Assembly (NCBI GenBank): GCA_034509495.1 | Contig: CM067503.1 | Coordinates: 4,113,633 to 4,177,632, forward strand | Source: Acestrorhynchus altus | Lineage: Eukaryota > Chordata > Actinopteri > Characiformes > Acestrorhynchidae | Length of the DNA stretch: 64,000 nt | Direction: 5' to 3' | Shown here: piece after piece, positions 49,135-60,075 of the stretch | How the letters are laid out: each line of letters starts with the position of its first letter | How positions within the stretch are numbered: the stretch's first letter is position 1 | The notes under the pieces: generated by a model | What the model was told of the DNA's origin: nothing | The model's input: only the letters and a program-made list of their open reading frames with translations | Databases searched by the model: none | Position numbers and translations under genes: made by a program

Positions 49135-50875
49135 GTTGTTTACACAAAGTATTTATTTATGCATGCTCTATTTGCTCTATTTGACGCTGTGGTTTGTATG
49201 AGAACAACGTTGCCAGTGGATGGATTTCTAAGCCCCTTAACTGTAATTGACTTGTTATCCCTTTGCAGCAGAGTCACGAGGCTAAAGTAACTGTCGAGTT
49301 CGCTAGGGTGACAAGACATCGTCTTCTTCCCAGATATGTCCTCTTTTGAGGAGAGGTGCCACCTAAGTGTACAAAGACTGGGGGCTCAGCCCGCGAGGGG
49401 CTTCATTCAATCAGGAATGAGGGGAAGTCCCCTGCAGTCATTTTCATTGGACCGCTGGTGGGGGATTGCTGGCAGGCTGAAGGTTGTGCTTTCGGGTCAG
49501 GTTATTCGGGGGTGGGGTTGGTATTATAAGGTTTGAGTTTCATAAAGGATGTTCAAGCTTACAGCCCTGGAAGCCCAGGGCAGGCGATGACCCTGCTTTT
49601 GAGGATCTATGGGTGATTTCACTGCTTTCGTTTGTTCGCTTTGATCTGAATCAGTTCACAATTTTGTCAACCTTGAGCATTTTCTCCGAACCAAACCGTG
49701 TGACAATGTTCTCTCAACTTACTGGTCAGATCTGTCCGGGATGGGAGCGAAAATGTCCATACAGTCCTGCGTACATACAGTTCTGGACTTGTGATGAAAA
49801 TAAAAACGGAGAGGAGATTGTTTGGCCATAAAGGATAGGAGGGTTATTTACTGGCCTTGTATATTGAGTATATGTTAATGCACTAATGAAACTACATGAT
49901 AACTGGGACACACACACACACACACACTGTTATGGTCTTACAACTTAGGCCTACATGAAACCACACTGCCCTCCCATGGGGGCACCCAGGAGCAAGAATA
50001 CTCTCCATATGTGTCGATTTAAGCATCATTGCATTACCATCATAACCACAGTGCAACCCTAACAAAGCAGCATTCAGACATCAAACAGGCCTTGTTGTAT
50101 GGAGATACGGCTTTAAAGTCCAGATTTTAGTGCTGACCTATTTTGGCTGCTTAGTAGCAATTCACTCTCTTCAACCCAGGCCAAACACTGAGAAGCAGAA
50201 ATGGCTTCCCGGTCTGAGATTGCACTGCACTGTTCCGATTTCTCAGATGTCAAACCTATCCCTCCTGCAAGTAAAGCCCACTGTAATCTGTTTGCATTAA
50301 TTTGCAGATAAGAAATGTAAATAGTCACTTCCTATTCATCCCTGGCTTTCCTCCTGGCCTAATGGCATGGCTGTGATTTTACCAGGCCTGCAGATCCTAC
50401 AGACAGACACCAGATACTTTCTATCTCCTCTCCCATCAGTCATGTCACCGGAGTTGTTACAAGTAGCAGCCTGTTCTCCTCACAGCGCTCCGATTACGCA
50501 GGCGGGTTAAAGCACTGAGGATGCATTCCCTGACCCTCTGTCACGCTACATGTCCACAGTGCTGTCCAGCCAAAGAAGAAGAGCTAATCTGATGTGCCTA
50601 TTGTTCTGTGAGCTTGGTTAGATAATGGCGACCAATGATTTAGTGGTTATGCATTAATATGCTGTGTGTATCTGAAAACAGGTCATATGTCTACAGTCAT
50701 AATGCGTTTGTGTCTACAGGCCACTCTCACAGTGAACAACGTCTTTGTTTGCTTCATTTATCTAATTATACTGTTATTCCACCAGATTTAGATTCTTCTT
50801 CATTTTTTTATTCTCATTTTTCGGACAGATTTTTGCTGTTTAACAGCTGTTTTGCTCATCCCTTAGTTGTGAAAT
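49135..50875. other. No gene seen
   Basis: Open frames here are short and without family features; the only repeat is a (CA) run at 49909-49927. 50380-50640 is balanced, non-repetitive sequence. Confidence 0.55.
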
Positions 50876-50879
50876 ATCA

Positions 50880-51295
50880 AAGCAACACTATAGCAGCCAC
50901 TTGGGAAACCATAGCAACCACTTAGCAACACTATAGCAACCACCTAGCAACACCATAGAAACAACCTTGTAAACACTTAAAAACACCATAGCAACCGCTT
51001 AACAGAACTACAGAAACCATAGCAATCACCTAGCAACACCATACAAACCCCATAGCAAACACTTGGCAACGCCATAGCAACTGCATAGAAACAGTATAGC
51101 AACCACTTCGGATACCACATCAACCACTTAGCAGCACTATAAAAATCACCTTGCAAACACTTAGCAACACCATAGCAACCACTTGGCAACACTATAGCAA
51201 CCACTTGGGATACCATAGCAACCCCATAACAACACCTTAGAAATCACCTCACAAACAAACTCTTATCAACAACCTGGCAACTGCCTGGAAGTGGA
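50880..51295 (+). repeat. Degenerate 'catagcaaccac' minisatellite
   Basis: Irregular CATAGCAACCACTTAGCAACA-type words over about 400 bp. Confidence 0.8.
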
Positions 51296-52029
51296 AACCA
51301 CTTAAACTGTGCAACGTATCAGTGTTTCCATCAGGAAATTGTCTTTTCTAGTTTCAATTTGTAGTCTTTATATGCTCAAATTGATTATAGATTTACTGCT
51401 ATACAAACATTGTAGGTTTGCAATTACAGACTGTAGTCTATGAGTAACATGGTGTATCAGCCTCTTCCACTGAAAACTGAGCACCATACAGTATTTAAAA
51501 TGGGTTCAAAAGGAGGTTGTTATTCAGTGAAGAAAGGATTTCAATGTTCAAAGGATGGTTCTTTAGATATGGATTAGGTTGCTCTCTGATTGTGTCTCAT
51601 TGGAGATCTACCAGGCATGACCACCTGGGTGGGGGGCCTTGAAGAAGACCCAGGACCCATTGGAGGGATTATCTCCTGGCTGGCCAAAACCTGGGGTTTT
51701 CCCAGGAGGAGTCAGGGGAACTGTCTGGGGACAGGGATGCCTGGGATTCTTTGCTTGACCTATTGACACCATGACCCTGAATTGGACGATTCAGAAGATG
51801 ATGAAGACAGTTCTTTAGAGAACCTCAAAATAACAAAGCCTCAAAATAACAAAATAACATGAAATGCTCAGAGAACTTAGACATTTCGATTTGGTCCACC
51901 TCCTACACACTTTTTCTCCAGAGTGTAGAACCACTGCTGACCAGATATTATTTCAGCAGTGGACCATTGTAGGACTACTAGGACACAAACTATGGATCTA
52001 TGAATCTATGAAACACCACTAAATTGTTA

Positions 52030-52375
52030 GAGGAGGCTTTTAGAGGTGTTCCATCAGACTTTGGAGCATTGCTGTGAGGATTTGATTGCATATAGTCACA
52101 TGAGAATTAGTGATGTCAGAATGTTGGATGCTCCACCCCACCCCACTCCCAATTCCCCAACTCATCCCAAAAGTATTGGATGGAACTCCATCATTCCACA
52201 GAATGTAGTTCCACCGCTCCAACACTCCTCCAGCCCACATCTGACAATAGGCTCACATGTGTTTATCTGCTCCAAAGAGTCCTATACTATTGGCAGGACT
52301 TCTCTACAGGGACTAGACACACTGTGTCAGCAGTGGGTACAACTTAAAGTAGCTGAATGCATTCATTAGAAGGGA
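52030..52375 (+). mobile_element. MITE-family copy lacking its left end
   Basis: Runs from 'ggcttttagaggtgttccat' through 'catcccaaaagtattggatg' to 'gaatgcattcattagaaggg'. Confidence 0.7.
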
Positions 52376-52819
52376 TGAATTGGTGTATTTGATTGTTTTC
52401 TGTTGGAATCTAAAGGTGGTCTGCTGTGGTTTCTAATGGGGACCATTAAACCCATTCAAATCAGAACAGAGCAGCACACACTACCAAGCCAGTAATGGTA
52501 ATTGTTAGTGTTTCTGTGGTGGTCCCTTTCTATTGCTAAATGGCATTGAGGGGGCTCATAAAGCATGCAATTACGTAACAGATGGGCTCCAGTGGGTAGG
52601 TGTTTCTGATAAAATGACCAATAAGTGCAGGTAAAAATGAAGGCCTCAGGTCTGAACACATTTCCTGTGAAAAACAAGCCCAACGGTGGAGGTAATGAAT
52701 GTGTGCAGTATAATGGAGGTGGATTCAGACAGTGTTTCAGTTTCATATCGACTTTGTTTTGCTGTCAGTGATTTGCCACTATTGGCTTTTTGTAAGAGTA
52801 TCATCCACATGTGAAAAAT

Positions 52820-52821
<2 letters not shown>

Positions 52822-52862
<41 letters not shown>
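52822..52862 (+). repeat. (GT)20 microsatellite
   Basis: Uninterrupted GT run. Confidence 0.95.
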
Positions 52863-52863
<1 letters not shown>

Positions 52864-53279
52864 TGCTCAGCATCAGGTCTTTGTCACGTTGAATCAGAAT
52901 CAACCAGCTGAGAAAATGAGAAAGGCTTGGGCTACTGGAAACACGCTGATCTCCATCAGTGCACAGTTCTGCTCGCTCACAGTGTGAACCAAACAAGCAT
53001 TTAGAGACGGTGTACTCCCAGGTTGAGTGGGGAGTGGGAAAATATCCATAAAATAGGCCATAAATACTTTGAAAAACTTCTACACATTTACATACAGTAT
53101 TTATGAAGTCCAGAACCAGGCACATGTGGACCAACCCTCTCTTAGGCCCAGTGTTCACATGTTTGCTTGGTACTTGTAAGGCCTTAAACCATGAAGTCAC
53201 AAGGAAGTTGTTCTTGGAGGGACTTGTGAGAGTTCTCACAAGCAACGCAAAATGCGTTTACATGCACTCAGTATGTTCA

Positions 53280-53740
53280 AATAGTTTTATGAGGCTTCTG
53301 ACGTTGGTTCTGCTGCAGTCAGAAGCTTTGCTGGAGCACCTCTTTCATCTGGTCTGTCGCATCTGCTCCCTTTCAGTAGGGAATCTGATGAAGCACAGGT
53401 GTGTTGTGTTTGGCCATGAAAGTCTTTTTGACGCTGTGAGACGCAAATGGCTGGACCTGTGGGCAGCAGGCAATGGGCAGCTCCATCACAATAATGCATC
53501 TGCCCATTCTTCACATTTGATACAGAGTTTTCTGTGCTTTATCAGGCTCCATACTCTCCCAACATGGCTCTGTGTGACTGCTGGCTTTTCCCTAAAGCTG
53601 AAAATGCCTCTGAATTGGAGCAGATTTCAGTCAAGAGAAGACGTCAGAATGCGATGGACCAGCTGTGGGCCATCTAAAAACAGACGTTGCAGGAGATGTG
53701 TGCGGCAGCCAAAGGTGTCTACCTTATAGGAGAGGTATGT
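53280..53740 (+). pseudogene. Mariner-type transposase relic
   Basis: Frames read QLHHNNASAHSSHLIQSFL (about 53479-53535), corresponding to the 'DNA.pHtA' catalytic motif with the Asp changed to Asn, then a frame-shifted 'CDCWLFP' and KMPLNWSRFQSREDV (about 53602-53646). This is the catalytic end of a mariner-family transposase as I remember it. One frame stays open for 208 codons from 53103 but shifts against the family reading. Inactive. Confidence 0.6.
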
Positions 53741-54027
53741 CTACCTTATAGGAGACCGGTGCAAGATTGTTGTATTTGAATACAGGTCAGATACTTAAAA
53801 CAGCAGTGCATATTACAGCACCTGCAGGACGGAGACAAAACAGTGCTGAAACCAAAAATGACGGAACATAATGAAATTCACTTCATCTTATGATGTTTGT
53901 TCATATTGTGGCTTGATGTCTAAAAAGGTCTGAAAATTGGCAGTGAGATTCTTGGCTGGTTGAAACCTAATTACTACTTACTCATGTAGACCCGGAAACC
54001 AGCTATTAGGGGTGTAGTTTGTGTACT

Positions 54028-54315
54028 TCTGGTTCCGGTCCCAAGCCCGGATAAATGGTGAGGGTTGTGTCAGGAAGGGCATCCGGCGTAAAACTTGTGC
54101 CAAAACTATAATGCAGATCATAAATATGACTGTCATACTGGATCGGTTGAGGCCCGGGTTGACAACGATCGCCTCTGGTGCTGTTGACCAGCGGGGTGCC
54201 GGTGAAAGTCGGGCTACTGTGGGTCGAGGACCATCGAGGAGGAGAGGAAGAGGGCAGGTTAGATGGATGGTTGATGTAGCGGCGAAGGGGGTGGGGGATG
54301 GGGCAAGACGGTGGC
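54028..54315 (+). mobile_element. Retroelement 3' fragment
   Basis: 'ggtcccaagcccggataaat', 'caggaagggcatccggcgta' and 'ggtgccggtgaaagtcgggc' are landmarks of a common teleost repeat, probably a non-LTR retroelement end. I cannot name the family. Confidence 0.5.
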
Positions 54316-55517
54316 AGATGATCTTATAGTTATAGAAGGTGTACCTGGCCTAGTACACTAAACTAACACCCCTTGACCCTTCACCATATATATTTGTTTT
54401 ATTTGTCTCCTCTCGTCTCCACCTTTGTCCCGCCTAGTCTTTAGTGGTCCCAGGTGTTCTCCATTGTGGCCCTGCCCCCTGTTACCTCTTTTAGGTGTGT
54501 CTAATCAGGCTGAGTGCATATCTAGTCCTATGGCTGATTCGGTATATATGCACATGGAGTCATGGAGTTTATTAGTGTGAGTCTTCAGCTCGTTTTTTCG
54601 TTACACTTTTGTGCATCCATCAAAAGAACATCCAGGAGAACCAAAACAGAGCTGCCACAAACTTCTACTTTACAGTCTTGACTCAATATATTCCAATCTT
54701 CCATGAGATTATGACCACCTCCTTGGTTATGCATTCCCTGTCCATTTGATCAGTTCACTGGTCTCTTACCATTCTACACCGTACAAGTCATTGTTCTTCC
54801 CTTTCCCATTGGCAAACCAAAGGTTGAATAGTGCACACACTCTTCCATTTACCATAAGCCACATTAGCATGTTTGGTTAAGCAGTTCCCTCACTAATCCT
54901 GCAGTATCTTGCCGTGCTGCCTGAGTCTACCGCGATTGATTCTGTCAAATTCATACAGAACTGTTTTTTCTATCACGGAGGCCACTGGAATCAATTTCAG
55001 TCAGCGCCACACTCAGTACAATTCAATTTGCACAGTGAAACAGATCCAACTGTGGCCTGGAAAAGGAGATTTAATGAAGCGCTTAGTTCCAGCAGAGCAA
55101 CCCCCCCCCCCCCTGGAAGCACGGCGAGTTCCATCATCACTGTCTATAATTTGAAGCACAGTGAGAGTCCCAGGTGTACACTACCATTCCGTTTCACAAT
55201 CAATGTTTTCAATTATATGAAACCAGTGTGGCTGAAGATAAATGTATAACATGAGCAGAGCTGTAGATGATTCCAAAATGACCAAGGAAGCTGTGGAACA
55301 TCAGGGATGAGGTCATCCATGTATCTGTCTCAATCTGTGACTGTTTTAGCGCAGCTTGTTGGTCACTGTCCCCTCCCTTGTCTCCGCCTTTGCCACCACC
55401 TAGACTTCAGTGTTCCCAGGTGTTCTCCATTCTGGCCCTGCCTCCTTGTTTCCTCTTCCAGTGGCTGGTTCAGTCTTGCTTTGCTGTGCACATGCAGTTT
55501 TGGATTATTGTTCAAAT

Positions 55518-55745
55518 TTTGGGGCTGCGCGGTGGCGTAGTGGGTAGAGCTGTTGCCTCGATCCCCGGGTGGGGTGACCTGGGAAATTTCTGTGGCCCTC
55601 AGTGTGTGTGTGTGAGCCCTACGATGGAGTAGTGCCCTGTCTAGGGTTGTTTCCTGCCCTTGCGCTCAGAGTTGCCAGCTGGGCACCAGCTCCCCCGTGA
55701 CCCTATTCAGGAATAAGCGGTATAGAAAATGGATGGATGTTCAAA
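55518..55745 (+). mobile_element. tRNA-type SINE, internally deleted
   Basis: Begins 'ggggctgcgcggtggcgtag' with A-box TGGCGTAGTGG (55532-55542), then a weak B-box (CTCGATCCC), and ends 'aaaatggatggatg'. The middle of the usual element is missing. 54320-55500 shows no gene; C12 is at about 55091. Confidence 0.65.
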
Positions 55746-56079
55746 TTTCTGCCTAAGCTTTGAGTCTTCAGCTCGACATTCAGCTTGAACTTCAAACACT
55801 ATTGTTCCTCCAGCAAAAGAACCAAAACAGAGGTACCACAAAACTGTTACATAACAGTCTTGACTCAATATACAACAATCTTCCATGACCGTATGACCAC
55901 CATTTCATCAGCTGCTCTCATCACACTGGAACAGTTTGTAGTTCTGTAATTACAGACAGGAACTCATATGTTTCTCTGCATACTTTATTCTCCTCCTTTC
56001 ACACTGATCTTCAATGGTCCCACAGGACCTGGTGGGGCAAAAAACCTACAGACATGATACACATAAAACAAACTACAAG

Positions 56080-56265
56080 ACCCGTTCACTCGTTTACATC
56101 TGAATTCACAGTTTACGTTCCCATGTGCACGCACCACCTGCATGCAGACTCCGACTGATCAGTGAGAGGAGGTGGAGCTGATGATGTCACTGACCCAGAT
56201 ATTGGGTTAAAGAGGAATATGAGGAGGGAGGGGCTGTTTGCTTTGTTCTTTTTGGTTCACACAGC
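56080..56265 (+). repeat. Dispersed repeat R, copy 1
   Basis: 'gcagactccgactgatcag', 'gggaggggctgtttgc' and 'gttcacacag' occur in the same order at 59720-59930. Confidence 0.65.
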
Positions 56266-56274
56266 CTTCCCTGG

Positions 56275-56392
56275 ACAGTAGAGAGAGTAACTCCAACAAA
56301 AGCAGGGTAAGCTCTTTGTAATACCCTTGATTTCAGAAGAATCAATGAATGAGCAGATGTCCCAATATTTTTGTCCATTGTTATTTGCATTT
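56275..56392 (-). mobile_element. MITE-family fragment
   Basis: Contains 'taactccaacaaaagcaggg' and terminal 'tcccaatatttttgtcca'. 56400-56860 next to it is non-repetitive with no supported gene. Confidence 0.6.
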
Positions 56393-56881
56393 TAATGGGA
56401 ATGTGTCACCGAGGCCAAGCAAAACAGGCGAAGACAACAAAGCCCGACTTTGCATAAAAGCAGGCCATCAACCCCGGCGTGCGTGCAAACACAATTCAAA
56501 AGCACGTAAAGATGTGTTAATGATGTGTGAAAACTGCTCCGGTGGTTGGGGGAATTTAAATGACCCTCTGTCGGCCCCTCTGTCCCAGGGGTAACCTTCA
56601 TCCTTAATTGAAGATGGAGGAGGGCCCTTGCAGGCCTGCTTTCTGCCCTAATGACATCCGCATGCTGCCTTTTCTATTGCCATTCACTTAGTGTCACCAC
56701 CATCCTATTAGCCGTTTCAAAGCAAACAAACTGTCTCCGCCTGGCAGACTGTGGACCACGCTCAGACACGGACTCCGTGCAGAGATTCTTTATGATTTTT
56801 TTAACTTGTGTTTATGAATCATAAAAGTTTTCGAAATTTCACACTAAAGGCCACTAATTATACCTAGTGCAATTTAAGCTG

Positions 56882-57145
56882 TATCTACAAAAGTTTGTGG
56901 ACACATGATGTGCACATTCTTTGCTGACACAGATGTGCAAAAGCACAAGAGACTCTGCAAAAGAGCAAAAGAGACTCTGCCAATAGAATAGGACTCTCTG
57001 GATCAGAAAAACATGAACCTATTGGGACAATACCAGGTGTGGGCTAGAGGGGTGTGAAGCCCTCCGGCATTGAGATGTGGAGCAGTGGAACTGTGTTCTC
57101 TGGTAGGATGGAGCTCCATCCAATACTTTTGGGATGAGTTGAGTA
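56882..57145 (-). mobile_element. MITE-family copy, right and middle parts
   Basis: From 'aaaagtttgtggacacatga' to 'ccaatacttttgggatgag' on the plus strand, the reverse of the consensus order. Confidence 0.65.
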
Positions 57146-57149
57146 AGAC

Positions 57150-59719
57150 ACCTCCCTCTACATTCCCTTACATCTTGAAACGATTCCCGAGACTGTGGAT
57201 CTGAGTGTCTGCCAACTGCCACAGATCATCATGATAAGCTACTCATTAAGCTGATTACATTCTCGAGGCATCAGAGAAATATAACCATTGAGGTTTATAA
57301 CCTATCCCTGAAAACATGACACAAGGTGGTGACTGGCATGCCCACAACATATCGCCACTGCCAAGCAAAGACCTTGTATGTCCTTGTATACAGAAGAGAA
57401 AAACCTTCTTAACTTTCTCAACGGAGCTTTTTATTAGAATGTTTTTTTATTTAATTGACGTAAAAACGAAAAAATTAAAAACTAAAACTAAAAAAACGAA
57501 AATAATTTAATATTAAAAATGAATATTAAAATTTCACAGTCATTAATGAAAGTTTTCATCATTTCTTTCAGAAACTTTAATTATTATTAATTGTATATTA
57601 GAAAACTTTGATTAGGATCTATTTTACTCTAATTTTATTAATAAAATATCATTATTATACACAAAGTGAATGAACTAGTATGAGACTCAAACTTTTCCAG
57701 ATTTAAATTATATTTTAAAAATAAAGACACATATAAACAATCTGGAATTTTAACTGTAACACTCTTATAAACTGAATGTTCCTGCTAGGAAAGGGTCTTA
57801 TTCACTCAAAATCCAAGATGGACACCCAAATTTCAAGTCTCATTAAATCAGCCACCTTTCCATGGTACTTGGACGTGCAAGTAACTGGGAAATAAAAAGT
57901 GGTTTGGTTAGATTGGCCATAAACACTGAAAAAAAGGTGGGAAATGTTAAAGTCCTCAGTTAACTCTTTTGGGAATGTTTTGAAAAGTATACAATTATCC
58001 AAATGTTTAGCTGGAACATTGGCAACTTGGATGTTCCATCATTCCCAGCTCTGAAATCCGACTTTGGAGGTAAATGGAACAGCTTTGGGTTTTACTGATT
58101 AGTAATCTTTAGGATGTAATACAAGTCACAGAGTATAAGTGGTTTATATGAAAGTGCTGGTTGTTAGTTTGTCAAAGACCATTAAATATCCGTCACAGTT
58201 TCCTGCTGAGCTAAAAATGCCTTTTTAAATGCCTTGTTCTGGGTTTTTCCATGTTTCCCCCTCATAAGGCACTAGTGATTCCAATTCTGATTTCCCATTC
58301 CTTTACGCCTGCATGGGGAGCATTCAAGATTCAAATACATTAAAGCTGATTCTTGAAAAGCAAGTCGGAGTGCATTCAGCACAAGCCCTCAGCCGACGGA
58401 TGAAAGACAAGGAGAAAGGGTGGAAGGAATGCTGGGTAGAAAGAAGAGGAGGTAAGGGCCGGGCTTTGATCACTGGCCCGTGGTAGCGGTCGCAGACACA
58501 TGCGGCTCTGCAGCTTCCGAGGAACGCGGCTTCAAATTCCTTTTTGCTCTCCCTCCGTCTCCAATCCTGCCCCACAAAATCTCTTCTGCTGCCTCACGTC
58601 TCAGCAGCTGTGAAAACAAGCCCTGAAACAGGTCTGCGGCCTCCTGCCTAAAGGGTTCATTAGTCCACTCATTTCTGCTGTATTGTCCTCTTTTGGAATT
58701 TCAGAGCAGAAGTGCATTTATCTAAAGCACAACTGAACTCTAAACCCTTTGCACATGCATGCTAAACTTTTCCAGACATTACCTGGAGGAGCTGCATGTG
58801 TAAACACAAATGTTTGGATAGTTTGTGGTGGACATTTCCAAGGACTTCATCCTTCCAGCCCCCAGTACAAAGTCCTGGCCATGTCCGAGTGAGCCAATGC
58901 GTGAATAGAGAAGGCTGTCTATAAGGAAGTTGGTCATGGTGTGTGTCCTACATGTGCTACACAGGTGCTGACCACGCAGAACATTTCCTGTGTGAATGCG
59001 TTTGTTATAGGAAATCTCTGAGGTGCATATGTGAAAACGGCATAAACAACGTTTTACTTGTTGTAGCATTTTGTTGGAGCAAGTGATTTCTCCAGCAGGA
59101 ACCTTTTTATACTGATTTATTACACTTTTGATGTAGCACCACTTCGACTAACGATAATGAAACAAAGAGGATTTTTCCATTATTACGTAGTGGTGGGTGG
59201 CGACTTTCTGAATGTTTTAGCACTATTTTGTTGCCATGGCAACATACAAATGCAAAAAAAATGTCTCTAGCTGTAACCAGATTGTCAGAATCTCTATTAC
59301 AGCTCTTTTTCCCATTTTCTGTCTAATATATAAAACTGATGTTTACACAGTAAACACACTTTCAGCTTCTCTTAAAAGCACTGGTTGTCAATTCATCCCT
59401 TCTGTTCCGCTCGACTGTAAGGTACAGCAGTAATGTTGCCGGGTCAAATTGGCCCAGTGCTTGTGAAAGTAGAATATTTTTACTCATATATATTGTCTAC
59501 AACCCAAGATTCACATTTTGTGGGCAGTTACATGATGGTATTCTTTATCAGAGTAACCTTCAGAAGCAAGACACATTTAATAAGACATATCCTGTCTAAC
59601 CCTGGTTGTCTCCTAATTGTATTATGAATTATCTGTGAATAATCCAGCTCAGAATACAGCTAAAATTCATTCATTTCCAAATTAAATCCCAGTTTAAAGG
59701 CCAAAGCAGCTTCTAATAC
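57150..59719. other. No gene seen
   Basis: 57400-57780 is very A/T-rich. 58200-58700 is balanced, non-repetitive sequence. None of the short frames has a recognisable product. Confidence 0.55.
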
Positions 59720-59932
59720 ATGTTTACTGCTCTGTCCACGTGTACATGCTCAACCTGCATACAGACTCTGACTGATCAGAGAGAGGGGGCGGGGCTGATG
59801 CTCAACCTGCATACAGACTCTGACTGATCAGAGAGAGGGAGCAGGGCTAATTAAGTCTCTGACCTGGGCTATAGAGGAAAACAAGAAGGGAGGGGCTGTT
59901 TGCACCCTTTCATTGTTCACACAGTATTCAAA
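59720..59932 (+). repeat. Dispersed repeat R, copy 2, with a 52-bp tandem duplication
   Basis: The unit starting 'tgctcaacctgcatacagac' occurs at 59747 and again at 59799. The remainder matches 56080-56265. Confidence 0.75.
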
Positions 59933-60075
59933 TTTCAGAATAAAAGTCCTGAGGAGTAATACTTATATGTACATAAATAACAAAAAATAAAAAGGACAGT
60001 TTGGTTGTTGTATGTATTTATTTATTTCTTGGACCACCCAGACATATTATTCTACATATTAAAATTCTTTCAATA

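Noticed and set aside
53103..53729. 208-codon frame as a cellular gene
   Set aside because: Its right half is a frame-disturbed mariner transposase relic and the left half has no family features.
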